Assembly (NCBI GenBank): GCA_013388905.1
Contig: JACAEI010000031.1
Span: 1 to 64,000 of the forward strand
Origin: Candidatus Bathyarchaeota archaeon
GTDB taxonomy: Archaea > Thermoproteota > Bathyarchaeia > Bathyarchaeales > Bathycorpusculaceae
Length of the DNA: 64,000 nucleotides
Direction of reading: 5' to 3'
Below, piece after piece: positions 42,959 to 52,450 of this stretch. The translations under genes and the position numbers were made by a program. Each line of letters opens with the position of its first letter. Positions within the stretch are counted from its first letter, which is position 1. The notes beneath the pieces are model-generated. The model was not told the DNA's origin and searched no databases. It saw only the letters and a list, made by a program, of their open reading frames with translations.

Positions 42959-43318
42959 ATGCATAAGCGTGTAAGCCCACGAGAAGCGAGGCGCATGATG
43001 CAACGCATGGGATTGAGCATGGATGCAATATCAGACGTAGAACAAGTCATTATCAGAACAAGTGAAAAAGAAATTACCATTGAAAAGCCAGAAGTAGCTG
43101 TCCTCGAGATGCAAGGACAAAAAATTTTCCAAATAGCTGGCGGGAGAATGAGCGAAAAAGCTGCAGAACGCGAGAAAATCGTAGCGACTATACCTGAAGA
43201 AGACGTGCAGCTTGTGGCAGATCAAACAGGAAAAAGTCTCGAAGAAGCAAAGAAAGCACTGGAAGAATGTGGAGGAGATTTGGCTAAGGCAATCCTTTTG
43301 CTTCAATCAAAGATTTAA
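42959..43318 (+). CDS. nac: Nascent polypeptide-associated complex protein (alpha-NAC type)
   Basis: 119-aa homodimeric chaperone at the ribosomal exit tunnel. The NAC domain is visible at residues 10-70 (MMQRMGLSMDAISDVEQVII, ITIEKPEVAVLEMQG), and the C-terminal UBA domain at 78-119 (VQLVADQTGKSLEEAKKALEECGGDLAKAILLL). ATG at 42959; a second ATG at 42995 is less likely. It ends 4 nt inside the convergent GNAT-like gene. Confidence 0.95.
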   Translation: MHKRVSPREARRMMQRMGLSMDAISDVEQVIIRTSEKEITIEKPEVAVLEMQGQKIFQIAGGRMSEKAAEREKIVATIPEEDVQLVADQTGKSLEEAKKALEECGGDLAKAILLLQSKI

Positions 43319-43677
43319 AGTCCTCTTGTAAGGCGTTTTAAGGCATAGGGACAGCATAATACTTCTGTTTTCACATCGTCTAAATATTCGAGAAGTTTTG
43401 CTTTAAGTAAGGCTAATGCCTTTTTGTTTCGTTGAATTTCTTTTACGTGGAAATCTTCGATTTCGAAAACTTTTTTCTGTGGATGCAGAACCATGGCTGC
43501 AACAATTTGTTTATCAGCATTTTCCACAACATAGCAATGCTGGGGCACAATTTTTAAATGATCTAGCGTGTGGTCTCTGGCTTTTTTATAACCTTTCTCT
43601 AGGCTATTATCATGATCTAAAGCGACCATGCGCGCAACGGCTTCAACATCATCTACTTTCATATTACGAATTTCCAT
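43315..43677 (-). CDS. Small GNAT-fold acetyltransferase-like protein
   Basis: 120 aa, short for GNAT. The N-terminus (IRNMKVDDVEAVARMVALDH) is the first strand-helix unit of a GNAT, and CYVVENADKQIVAAMVLHP is the central beta hairpin. The CoA pyrophosphate loop is not evident. It may be catalytically limited or a binding protein. The earlier ATG (43692) sits within the ribosome-binding site GGAGGTGA (43683-43690); ATG 43677 has the correct 5-nt spacing. Confidence 0.6.
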   Translation of the reverse strand: MEIRNMKVDDVEAVARMVALDHDNSLEKGYKKARDHTLDHLKIVPQHCYVVENADKQIVAAMVLHPQKKVFEIEDFHVKEIQRNKKALALLKAKLLEYLDDVKTEVLCCPYALKRLTRGL

Positions 43678-43856
43678 TAACATCACCTCCACTTACCAGA
43701 TTAAACATTCAGAAGACACTCAAAACAGATTTTAGGCGGACTTGAACGGTGAACATTTGGCGATTATGAAGATTTCATCTTTGTCGCTCCCAAAGGAGGC
43801 TGTAACAATATTTTGATTTGGCAAATAAAAACTTAATGTAGGAACAGCTATAGTAT

Positions 43857-44798
43857 ATGAACGCGAAGTGGGGGCTTAAAGCGCTGTTTGACGTAGTTCC
43901 GGTGGGGCATTTAAGCATAGACCATATTTATCTCCCTGAAAAGAGCGCACCTTTTGTTGTTTTGGGTGGTTCTGTCGCTTATGTTTCCTTTGCCGCTAGG
44001 CAATTAGACGCGAGAGTTGCCATTATCTCCAAAGTTGGGAGAGATTTTCCTGCTGCTTACATGTGGTGGCTTAAGCAAGAAGCTATCGATTTATCAAGAG
44101 TGACCAAAGTTGAGAATGCACAGACCACGTGTTTGGAGCTAAAATATAACGCTGACTTGTCTAATCGCACTTTGCGATTGAGAACGCGGGCACCTTCTAT
44201 TGCCATCAAAGAATTGCCAAATTCTCTAAAAGCCAAAGCCATTCATATCGCGCCCATAGTAGGTGAAATAACATACGACATAGTTGAAAAATTGAGAAGT
44301 TGCGCCGAAGTTTTGTCCATTGACCCGCAAGGACTATTACGAAATTTTGACGAAAATGGAAATATAACTCTCAAATCTTTAATGGACACTCGAATATTAA
44401 CGCTTGTTGACATTTACAAGTCCTCTTTAAAGGAAATTCAAGTCATAACAGGTTTATCAGACGTTAATTCGGCCATTAAAGCAATTCACGAATATGGTCC
44501 TAAAATGGTAATTGTTACATTAGGCGCAGAAGGCGCCTTAGTTTTTGTTGAAGACAAAATCCACACAGTCCCGGTCTATAAAACTGAAAAGGTAGTTGAT
44601 CCTACAGGCGCAGGCGACGCGTTTATCGGTGGTTTTTTGGCAGAGTATATTTACGGTGAGGATTGCGCTTGGTGTTCATGTGTGGGTTCCGCAGTGGCCT
44701 CGCTTGTTGTTGAAGGTGTTGGTCCAACCTTTTTTGGCGAAAAAGAGGAAATTTATCGGAGAGCTAGGTTTCTTTATGAAAAAGAAATTAAGGAATGA
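43857..44798 (+). CDS. PfkB-family carbohydrate/nucleoside kinase
   Basis: 313 aa ribokinase-like kinase. VVLGGSVAYVSFAARQL is the sugar-binding GG motif near the N-terminus. The anion hole and catalytic base lie in VVDPTGAGDAFIGGF (Asp248 opening the motif; the D of GDAF is the base). Substrate could be a sugar, a nucleoside or another alcohol; the short N-terminus without a lid insert leaves this open. ATG start 43857. A small basic protein gene and thrS follow on the same strand. Confidence 0.87.
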   Translation: MNAKWGLKALFDVVPVGHLSIDHIYLPEKSAPFVVLGGSVAYVSFAARQLDARVAIISKVGRDFPAAYMWWLKQEAIDLSRVTKVENAQTTCLELKYNADLSNRTLRLRTRAPSIAIKELPNSLKAKAIHIAPIVGEITYDIVEKLRSCAEVLSIDPQGLLRNFDENGNITLKSLMDTRILTLVDIYKSSLKEIQVITGLSDVNSAIKAIHEYGPKMVIVTLGAEGALVFVEDKIHTVPVYKTEKVVDPTGAGDAFIGGFLAEYIYGEDCAWCSCVGSAVASLVVEGVGPTFFGEKEEIYRRARFLYEKEIKE

Positions 44799-44845
44799 TG
44801 TGCATATTTGCGTTAAAGCGCTTAAAAATGTGAGAGGTTTAAACT

Positions 44846-45055
44846 TTGGGGCGTGTTGATAAAGGCGTTAAGTGTAGCATGTCTGGCTATGGTAAAGAAG
44901 CCGTTCGTTCGCTTCCAACTGAGAAGGTTAAGTCTGCTGGATTAAACGTCGGCAGCAATGAAAGGCGTTCCTACCTATGTAAAGAGCATTACAAAGAATT
45001 TAAGAAGAAAACCAAAAAGGATAAACAGCTTGAAAAATGGCGTTACAGTAGCTAA
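44846..45055 (+). CDS. Small basic protein upstream of thrS
   Basis: 69 aa, highly basic. GRVDKGVKCSMSGYGKEAV, then RRSYLCKEHYKEFKKKTKK. C10, C45 and H48 could be zinc ligands with another residue; a fourth is not obvious. It is the kind of small archaeal protein found near translation genes and might bind RNA or the ribosome; this is inference. TTG start with GAGAGG about 8 nt upstream, 15 nt before thrS. Confidence 0.55.
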   Translation: MGRVDKGVKCSMSGYGKEAVRSLPTEKVKSAGLNVGSNERRSYLCKEHYKEFKKKTKKDKQLEKWRYSS

Positions 45056-45070
45056 AAAGAGGCGCGGTTC

Positions 45071-46942
45071 ATGCGAATATTGCAATTGCATTCAAACTTT
45101 ATCGAGTACATGCCAATTCAGAAAGAAATCGCTTTGGCTGAAAAAGCTGAAAAGAAAATGAATCGCCTTGAAGAAATCGTTGTTCTGTTTACAGCGGTTG
45201 AAGAAGGCGACGATATTTCAGTAGCCAAAAAAGCAATAGAAGAGGTTCAAGCTTTTCTCGAAAAGCTGAAGGTGAATCGAATTTTAATCTATCCCTATGC
45301 CCACTTAAGCAGTAATTTAGCACCACCATCAGAAGCATTGAAAATAGTTAAGAATATGGAATCATATGCAAAGGAAAGAGGTATAGAAACACACCGCGCA
45401 CCTTTTGGATGGAACAAACAATTCACAGTTTCTATTAAAGGGCATCCGCTCGCAGAGCAATCTCGTGTATTCTTGCCAGCAGAAGCCAAAACAGAAGTAA
45501 AAGAAGAAAAAGTTTCGGAAGCAATAAAAGCAGAGGAAAAACTAAAATCGTTCTGGCGCATTCTCCAACCAGATGGCAAACTAGTTTCTGTTAAAGATTT
45601 CGATTTTAAAAGGCATAAGAATCTTGAAAGATTCGCAAAGTATGAGAGTTCTAAGGTTAGGGCAAGCCAACAGATGCCACCGCATGTACCTTTGATGAAA
45701 AGGCTGGAGATAGCTGATTACGAGCTTGGAAGCGATCCGGGAAATATTCGCTGGTATCCTAAAGGACGGTTAATCAAATCTCTACTTGAACAATTTGTCA
45801 CGGCTAGAATAATTGAATATGGCGCTATGGAAGTTGAAACTCCAGTTATGTATGATTTTCATCATCCAAGCTTGGCAGACTATATAAGCCGTTTTCCAGC
45901 AAGGCAATACCTGCTAAAATCAGAGGATAAAGAACTTTTTCTGCGGTTTGCTGCATGTTTTGGGCAGTTCTTAATGGTTCACGATACGCAATTCTCTTAC
46001 AAAAACATGCCGCTGAAAGTTTACGAATTAACGCGTTACAGTTTCAGGAGAGAGAAAAGCGGAGAGGTCGTAGGTTTAAGACGTCTGAGAGCTTTCACCA
46101 TGCCAGATTGCCATGCCTTTTGCACTGATTTAGAGCAAGCCAAAAAAGAATTCATAATAAGGTTCAAACTGTGCATACAAATTCTTGAAGAAATCGGTTT
46201 GTCCAAAAACGACTATGAAGCAGCAATACGATTCACAAAAGATTTCTACGAAGAAAATGAACAGTTCATCAATTCCTTAGCAAAAATCTTCAATAAGCCA
46301 GTATTAGTAGAAATGTGGAGCGAACCCTTCTTCTATTTTAGGCTGAAATGGGATTTTAACTTTATAGACAACCAGAACAAGGCTGCTGCTCTCTCAACAG
46401 ACCAAATAGATTTCGAAAACGCAAAAAGATATGACATAAGTTATGTTGACGAAAAAGGCGAAAAACGTTTCCCACTAATTCTCCACTGCTCACCAAGTGG
46501 AGCAATCGAACGATGCATTTACGCATTATTAGAAAAAGCCTACAAAGAACAGCAAAGTGGTAAACCTCCAATGCTTCCAGTGTGGCTTTCACCAACGCAA
46601 ATACGCATGATTCCGATGTCAGAAAAATATCACGAGTATGTGGAAAAACTAGTTGATACCATCGAGAAACATTGCATACGTGTGGATATTGACGAGCGTC
46701 TATTAACTTTGCAAAAAAGAATTCGCGAAGCGGAAATGGAATGGGTTCCCTACGTAATTGTTGTTGGGCAGCAAGAAGTCGAATCTGACATGCTTCCAGT
46801 AAGAGATAGAAAGACTGGAAAAATCCTCAAAATGAAACTTGAAGAACTAATAAGTGAAGTTGAAAAAACAATAAAGGACAAACCTTTCAAGCCATTACCA
46901 TTGCCAAAACAGCTTTCCAGAAGACCACAATTTTATGGCTAA
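45071..46942 (+). CDS. thrS: Threonyl-tRNA synthetase, archaeal type
   Basis: 623 aa class II synthetase. Residues 1-140 are the archaeal editing domain related to D-aminoacyl-tRNA deacylase (MRILQLHSNFIEYM, RILIYPYAHLSSNLAPP), replacing the bacterial TGS/N2 domains. The catalytic core shows motif 1 near RIIEYGAMEVETPVMYD, motif 2 RREKSGEVVGLRRLRAFTMPD and motif 3 CSPSGAIERCIYAL. The C-terminal 110 residues are the anticodon-binding domain (MLPVWLSPTQIRMIP). ATG start at 45071. Confidence 0.96.
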   Translation: MRILQLHSNFIEYMPIQKEIALAEKAEKKMNRLEEIVVLFTAVEEGDDISVAKKAIEEVQAFLEKLKVNRILIYPYAHLSSNLAPPSEALKIVKNMESYAKERGIETHRAPFGWNKQFTVSIKGHPLAEQSRVFLPAEAKTEVKEEKVSEAIKAEEKLKSFWRILQPDGKLVSVKDFDFKRHKNLERFAKYESSKVRASQQMPPHVPLMKRLEIADYELGSDPGNIRWYPKGRLIKSLLEQFVTARIIEYGAMEVETPVMYDFHHPSLADYISRFPARQYLLKSEDKELFLRFAACFGQFLMVHDTQFSYKNMPLKVYELTRYSFRREKSGEVVGLRRLRAFTMPDCHAFCTDLEQAKKEFIIRFKLCIQILEEIGLSKNDYEAAIRFTKDFYEENEQFINSLAKIFNKPVLVEMWSEPFFYFRLKWDFNFIDNQNKAAALSTDQIDFENAKRYDISYVDEKGEKRFPLILHCSPSGAIERCIYALLEKAYKEQQSGKPPMLPVWLSPTQIRMIPMSEKYHEYVEKLVDTIEKHCIRVDIDERLLTLQKRIREAEMEWVPYVIVVGQQEVESDMLPVRDRKTGKILKMKLEELISEVEKTIKDKPFKPLPLPKQLSRRPQFYG

Positions 46943-47030
46943 TAATAATGAAAAATAACCATGTTTGCCAAAAACTATATCAAACAATAATTCAATAGAC
47001 TAAGTTCTCCAGTTGGGAGAGGGTACCGCC

Positions 47031-47921
47031 TTGGAAAAAGAGTTACTAGTCTATATAGACGGGAAATATTATCCAAAATCACAAGCGAAAGTCTCAGTTT
47101 ATGACCATGGGCTTCTATATGGAGACGGAGTATTCGAAGGTATCCGCGTTTATGATGGCATTGTGTTTAGACTAAAAGAGCATATTGACCGGCTTTATTG
47201 TTCGGCTCATGCCATAATGTTAGAAATTCCCATGACAAAAGAAGAAATGATAAAGACCGTTCTGGAGACTCTACGGAAGAACAATTTAAAAGATGCTTAC
47301 ATTCGTTTGGTAATTACCAGAGGAGTTGGAGATTTAGGATTAAACCCGAAGAAATGCGCAAAACCAACAATAATTATAATCACCGACACTATCTCATTAC
47401 ACAAGAGTGAAGCAAAAGAAAAGGGCGTAACAGCCATGCTTTCATGGGTCAAAAGAGACCCCGTCGATGCAACATCCCACGAAATAAAGTCGCTCAACTA
47501 CCTTAACAGCATATTAGCAAAAATTGAAGCCAACATAAGCAATGTGGACGAAGCAATATGCCTAGACAAAAACGGATTCATCTGCGAAGGTGTAGCAGAA
47601 AACATATTCATAATTAAAAGAGGAAAAATCTTCACACCGCCAAGCTATACAGGTGCATTGCCAGGGATAACAGCCGAAGCAGTGATGAATCTCGCCCGAA
47701 AAATGGGATATGAAGTTAAAGAGAAAAATATAACGCCATATGAATTGTTCACTGCAAATGAAGTCTTCTTTACTGGAACAGCAACAGAAATAGTGCCTGT
47801 GCGCGAAATAAACAAAAGAACAATCGGCAATGGAGCCCCAGGCGTAATAACTAAAAGACTGATGGCAGAATTCTCGAAGATGGTTAGAGACCCCGAAGAG
47901 GGCATATCTATTTACAAATAA
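47031..47921 (+). CDS. ilvE: Branched-chain amino acid aminotransferase
   Basis: Fold-type IV PLP enzyme, 296 aa from the preferred start, transferring amino groups between 2-oxoglutarate and Leu/Ile/Val keto acids. Signature VSVYDHGLLYGDGVFEGIRVY, the PLP Lys K153 in SHEIKSLNYLNS, and FFTGTATEIVPV at the cofactor-phosphate end. TTG 47013 is in frame, but GGAGAGGG (47016-47023) is placed for the TTG at 47031, which starts at the point where the family usually begins. Confidence 0.93.
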   Translation: MEKELLVYIDGKYYPKSQAKVSVYDHGLLYGDGVFEGIRVYDGIVFRLKEHIDRLYCSAHAIMLEIPMTKEEMIKTVLETLRKNNLKDAYIRLVITRGVGDLGLNPKKCAKPTIIIITDTISLHKSEAKEKGVTAMLSWVKRDPVDATSHEIKSLNYLNSILAKIEANISNVDEAICLDKNGFICEGVAENIFIIKRGKIFTPPSYTGALPGITAEAVMNLARKMGYEVKEKNITPYELFTANEVFFTGTATEIVPVREINKRTIGNGAPGVITKRLMAEFSKMVRDPEEGISIYK

Positions 47922-47952
47922 AGCCAAATCAAAGACGAGTCAAACTCACGCT

Positions 47953-49158
47953 TTATTTATTCTTCTTCATGAAGCGCTCAAGCTCGTTTAAGGCTTCTTT
48001 AAGTGTTTCTATTGGCGGAAGAAAGACGCCGCGAACATGTCCTGCGCCATACACCGAGTCAAATCCGGATCCATGCACTAAAAGCACTCCGGTCTCTTTC
48101 AAAAGTGCTAATACAAATTCCCTGTCAGTTTCCCATCTTCGTCCTATGCCGTGAATTTTTGGGAAGAAGTAGAAGGCTCCCTCTGGCTTAGCACAGCTAA
48201 CATTGTCTATTTCGTTCAGTCTTTTCCATGCGTAGTCTCTTCGTTGCCGAAGTTTTTCCACAGTTTCCTTTATGTGTTGTTGTGGGCCATTTAAGGCTGC
48301 TACACCGGCTTTCTGAACCGGTGTGTTTACACACAGTCTAATTCTTGCTTCTTTTTCAATACATTGTTTCAACTCTCGCAGTTGTTCTTCTTGGTCGTGG
48401 AAATATATGTAGCCAAGTCTCCATCCGGTCATCAAATATGCTTTCGAGAATCCGTTGAATCCAATGATTGGGATGTCTCTGGCTAGATGGGCTGTACTGA
48501 CAAATTTCTTCTCGTAAATTATTTGGTCGTAAATTTCGTCTGACAAAACTGGAATTTCGTGTTCACCCGCCAAGTCCAATATTTGTTTCACAACTTTTTC
48601 CTCATAAAGTGCGCCACAAGGATTGTTTGGATTGATAATCACTATCCCTCGAGTTCTCTTAGAAATCTTGCTTTTCAAATCTTCAAGGTTTGGCTGCCAA
48701 CCGCTTTCTTCAGCTGTTTCATAAGTTATCGGTTTCCCGCCGAAAAATTTGGCATATGAAATGTAAGGCGGATAAGTTGGTCCGGGCAAGAGAATTTCGT
48801 CTCCCGTATCAAGAAGAGCCGCCATAACCATTTGGATGCCTTCTGAAATACCGGACGTAACAATTATGTTATCAGCAGAAACGTCGACATTGTTAACTCT
48901 TTTTTCTTTCTGGCTTATGGCTTCTCTGAGTTCTGGCAATCCCTCAGAAGGTGAGTAAGCGTTGGCGCCTTCCTCAACAGCCCTTATTAATGCATGTTTG
49001 ATATGTTGTGGTGTGTCGAAATCAAACGCGACTGGATCTCCTATATTCAAATAGTAAATTTTTTTACCGGTTTTGGCAAGTTGTTTTGCATGAACAATAA
49101 CGTCGCGGATAGCATACTCAATGGTATTTGCTCTTTCTGTAACTTTTATCTTTGTCAA
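47953..49158 (-). CDS. Class I/II aminotransferase (alanine/aspartate type)
   Basis: 401 aa, fold-type I. The family pattern is seen in IYYLNIGDPVAFDFDTP, IIVTSGISEGIQMVMAALLD, VIINPNNPCGALY, and the PLP Lys K239 in FNGFSKAYLMTGWRLGY. The Arg that binds the substrate carboxylate would be in the C-terminal part. Amino-acid range is not set by sequence; alanine, aspartate or aromatic acids are all possible. It supplies keto acids for ferredoxin-linked oxidation in this setting. Confidence 0.9.
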   Translation of the reverse strand: MTKIKVTERANTIEYAIRDVIVHAKQLAKTGKKIYYLNIGDPVAFDFDTPQHIKHALIRAVEEGANAYSPSEGLPELREAISQKEKRVNNVDVSADNIIVTSGISEGIQMVMAALLDTGDEILLPGPTYPPYISYAKFFGGKPITYETAEESGWQPNLEDLKSKISKRTRGIVIINPNNPCGALYEEKVVKQILDLAGEHEIPVLSDEIYDQIIYEKKFVSTAHLARDIPIIGFNGFSKAYLMTGWRLGYIYFHDQEEQLRELKQCIEKEARIRLCVNTPVQKAGVAALNGPQQHIKETVEKLRQRRDYAWKRLNEIDNVSCAKPEGAFYFFPKIHGIGRRWETDREFVLALLKETGVLLVHGSGFDSVYGAGHVRGVFLPPIETLKEALNELERFMKKNK

Positions 49159-49235
49159 TTTCCCCTTTCCCCCACTTTAGAATTTAGGCTAAAGCCCAGA
49201 AAAGAAATAAATTTTATGGAATTAGATTGAGGGGC

Positions 49236-50918
49236 TTATACTTGAAACGTCTTTGATACTACGAAACCTTCCTGTGTGTAAACGATTATCTCTATTTGGG
49301 CGTCGCGTGCACTGTATCTCGTCCAGTCCCATTCACACATGAATGTTGTTGTTTCGCCTATTTTAAGAATGTAGCCACTTGAACCCAGCTTGGGATATGT
49401 TAGGTTATATTCAATCTCGAAGGTGGTGTTTCCGGTATTAAGGATTATCCCCATTATGGTTACGTTTCTAAGGGAGTTGTTCGAATTTGAAATCGTGAGG
49501 TTGAAGTAGGGAATCGGAAATGGAGTGGTAGTGTTAAGATATTGCTGGCCTAAATCCTCAAAAAAGCTTGCGTTCAAAAGTTTCAGTCCAACAGGAGATA
49601 TTTGTATAGTTCTGGAAATGTTAGCTGCGCTATCTCTGGTAACGGTGATGTTAACGTTGCTTCCTATGAAGGGTTGCCAATAATATGTGCAGTTAATAGC
49701 TTTCTGTTCACCTGGTTGCAAGACTGTTTGATTTAGAAGTACTGGAATTTGGTTTAGCCGTATCTGTGTAATAGTTATGTTGTGAAGCGAAGCCTTAAAA
49801 TTCGTTACATTTACCAAAAAATGGCTTATGTCGTCTAAGTCAAATTTTATATCTGTTACGTCCCAAACAACTTCTGGTGGGGTGGTAGCGTTTCTACTAG
49901 CTTTGAAACCTTGCCTCGTGTAAACCTCCACAGAAATCCTCTTATTGCGGTATGTGGTCCAGTCCCAATTAAATCTGAGTGGTGTTGTATAATTTGGAAG
50001 AAGGTAGACTGTTTCTGTTATGTTAAATGTAATTGTTGTCCCATCTTCTTGAGTCAGATTCGTTTTGTCCAACACAACAAATCCTATGTAACCTCCTGAC
50101 CTTCTAACATCCACGTTGAAATATGTCGTATTTGTATAGTCAAAACCAACCTCTTCAATCGAAAGTGATACGCTAGGAAGACTTTGTGTTGTATAAGACG
50201 TTTCATATCTTTCGGCGGTTTTCACAGTCAATGTAACATTCTGTCCTCTTAAGTTATCCCAGTTATAATCAAATTGAAACGTCTGCGTTTGGTTTACTGG
50301 TAAAACATAAGGAAGCGTCGGAGTTGCATTTAAGGAAGCTGCAAATAGTAATATTTGCGAGATAGTGAGGTTTGTAATTGATTGTGAATTTTCTATTGTT
50401 AGGTTGAAGTGTTCAATGCTTTCTGAAGGATCAAAGTGCGGGGTCAATATTAATTTTAGTTTTGGCACAGCATAAAGGCTGCTACTTATTAAGACATCAA
50501 CTGCCACTGGTTCAATTCTCACAGTTTCTCCAGCGAAGTTGCTCCAATTCTGTTCGCATTTAAAAGTCTGCCTCGTTCCTCTTCCCATGGTTGCAAGTGC
50601 AGGTTCCGTAGATGTAATGTTGTATATTTTGTTTTTGCCTTCCACAATTAGGCGGATTGCTGTAATGTTAATGTCTGAAGCCGAGTTTGAAGGGTTTAAA
50701 AGTGTTACATTAAAATAGCTTGCGTCTACTATTGGCGAAAATGGGGGAACTGGGAAAACAACATTTTCAACTATTAGAAATCTGGTGTTTTCTGGCATGT
50801 TGTAATAGCTTGTCATAACTCCCAAGTATGCTATTATGGCTCCAAAAACTGCGGAGCACAGCATTAATATTATCAATATAAATATCGAAACAGCCTTTTT
50901 ATCAATTGGTATACGCAT
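49236..50918 (-). CDS. Membrane-anchored surface protein with five Ig-like repeats
   Basis: 560 aa, family not known. Residues 10-35 are a membrane helix (FILIILMLCSAVFGAIIAYLG) preceded by basic residues, so the rest is outside. Five similar beta-rich repeats follow; each has N-L-T/N-I-T strand pairs and ends in an aromatic motif near residues 124 (NWSNF), 218 (NWDNL), 317 (DWTTY), 414 (YWQPF) and 531 (DWTRY), about 95-115 residues apart. There are many N-x-S/T sequons, so heavy glycosylation is likely. No C-terminal anchor is seen. Confidence 0.75.
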   Translation of the reverse strand: MRIPIDKKAVSIFILIILMLCSAVFGAIIAYLGVMTSYYNMPENTRFLIVENVVFPVPPFSPIVDASYFNVTLLNPSNSASDINITAIRLIVEGKNKIYNITSTEPALATMGRGTRQTFKCEQNWSNFAGETVRIEPVAVDVLISSSLYAVPKLKLILTPHFDPSESIEHFNLTIENSQSITNLTISQILLFAASLNATPTLPYVLPVNQTQTFQFDYNWDNLRGQNVTLTVKTAERYETSYTTQSLPSVSLSIEEVGFDYTNTTYFNVDVRRSGGYIGFVVLDKTNLTQEDGTTITFNITETVYLLPNYTTPLRFNWDWTTYRNKRISVEVYTRQGFKASRNATTPPEVVWDVTDIKFDLDDISHFLVNVTNFKASLHNITITQIRLNQIPVLLNQTVLQPGEQKAINCTYYWQPFIGSNVNITVTRDSAANISRTIQISPVGLKLLNASFFEDLGQQYLNTTTPFPIPYFNLTISNSNNSLRNVTIMGIILNTGNTTFEIEYNLTYPKLGSSGYILKIGETTTFMCEWDWTRYSARDAQIEIIVYTQEGFVVSKTFQV

Positions 50919-51063
50919 TTTATTTCCCCATTACTGAATGTTTGCTATATCTCATATTCCACGCAAATAAATAAGCATTCTTATTGAACAAAACGATGCT
51001 CTAAGAGTTAATCTTTATAATCATCATTACATCTTTTTAGAATTCTGTATCTGAGGAAAATTG

Positions 51064-52350
51064 ATGTTAGAGTGGGATGCAGTCATAGTAGGCGCAGGAA
51101 TTCTTGGTCTGTCAACAGCCTATCATATCAAATTATCGCATCCTGACCAACGTATTTTAGTTGTGGATAAGTTTAATGCTGCTGGTCAGGCGAGTACAGC
51201 CAAAAGCGCTTCTGCCTTCCGTTGTTTATTCTCTTCATATACGAATTACGTTCTCGCAGACTCTTCTATAGAATTTTACCGGCATCTGCAAGAAGATTTA
51301 AACGTTGATTTGAAACTGCAGTGGACTGGATACCTATGGCTTCTGAATGAAGCAGATTGCGACGAGGTTCTTCCAATATTGAGGGACTTATCAAAAAAAG
51401 ATTTTGAGTACAACGAGTATGATGAGGAGGAATTGGCTCAAAGATTATTCATGCGGACTAATTTGACTAATGATGAAGAAGCTCAGATGATGAAATTAGG
51501 AAATGTGCTCAAGGGCATTTTTATCCCAAAAGCTGGTGTGGTTGACGCCGATTGCCTTGTGAAGTTCTATGAAGAAGAATTTCTGCGGCTGGGTGGGGAA
51601 ATTAAATACGGCGTAAAAGTGGAAAATGTTGTCGTTGAACCTTGTGAGTCTTTAGGAATTCCGGGTGAACCTTATTTTTGGCAAGATTCAAGAATTGCAG
51701 GTCTAAACACAAGTAACGGATTTATCAAAGCGAAGAAGACAATTTTGGCGGCTGGAGCATGGATTCCCCAACTTTTGGATGCGGTTGGTATTGAATGTTT
51801 CATCAAACCTAAGAAGCGGCAACTCTTCACTATTCCAGCCAAAGATGCCGAGTTAAAACAGCTACTGTTTACAAAGGGCTTCAATTCTGTTGGTTGCCTA
51901 CCTTTCACGATTCTGCCCAGCCCAAGAATACTTATCAGACCTTTCCCAAACGAAGGCGTTTTCTGGCTCGGTTACGCTGACAATTTTCCAAGAGCATTTA
52001 AAATCGAAGACGATCCACAACCAGAGAAGAACTTTTACCAATACGGAATATATCAGGTTCTAATGAAATATTTCCCACAGTTCAAGGATTGCCGACCCAC
52101 CTCAGCTTTCTCAGGGTTATACGAAATTAACACTTTAGATGGCCAACCAGTGATTTTTGAAGAAAATGACTTAATCGTTGTTGGCGGCGCAAGCGGCAGT
52201 GGAATAATGAAAGCAGATGCCATAGGACGAATTGCTACTGCCATCTACAACGACGAAGAATATGCTCTTCTCTACGGAAACAGAAAATTCAAAGTAAGCG
52301 ACCTCGGACTAAAGAAAAGACACGTAGAACAAGAGAAACTTCTAATCTAA
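51064..52350 (+). CDS. DAO-family FAD-dependent oxidoreductase
   Basis: 428 aa. Dinucleotide-binding VIVGAGILGLSTAYH at residues 7-21, then DKFNAAGQASTAKSA, as in sarcosine/glycine/D-amino-acid oxidases. The C-terminus repeats the FAD-binding signal (LIVVGGASGSGIMKADAIGRI). It probably oxidises an amine or 2-hydroxy/amino acid to an imine or aldehyde-type product. TTG 51061 is in frame, but ATG 51064 has GAGG 7 nt before it. AOR1 lies 100 nt downstream in the same direction. Confidence 0.85.
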   Translation: MLEWDAVIVGAGILGLSTAYHIKLSHPDQRILVVDKFNAAGQASTAKSASAFRCLFSSYTNYVLADSSIEFYRHLQEDLNVDLKLQWTGYLWLLNEADCDEVLPILRDLSKKDFEYNEYDEEELAQRLFMRTNLTNDEEAQMMKLGNVLKGIFIPKAGVVDADCLVKFYEEEFLRLGGEIKYGVKVENVVVEPCESLGIPGEPYFWQDSRIAGLNTSNGFIKAKKTILAAGAWIPQLLDAVGIECFIKPKKRQLFTIPAKDAELKQLLFTKGFNSVGCLPFTILPSPRILIRPFPNEGVFWLGYADNFPRAFKIEDDPQPEKNFYQYGIYQVLMKYFPQFKDCRPTSAFSGLYEINTLDGQPVIFEENDLIVVGGASGSGIMKADAIGRIATAIYNDEEYALLYGNRKFKVSDLGLKKRHVEQEKLLI

Positions 52351-52450
52351 ACAAAAAATCCAACCACACTTAACTTTCCAAACCCTCCAGCAAATACAAT
52401 ATTTTTATTTAGCCGCACACAGCAATACTTAACCAACTTCCGGATGGTTC

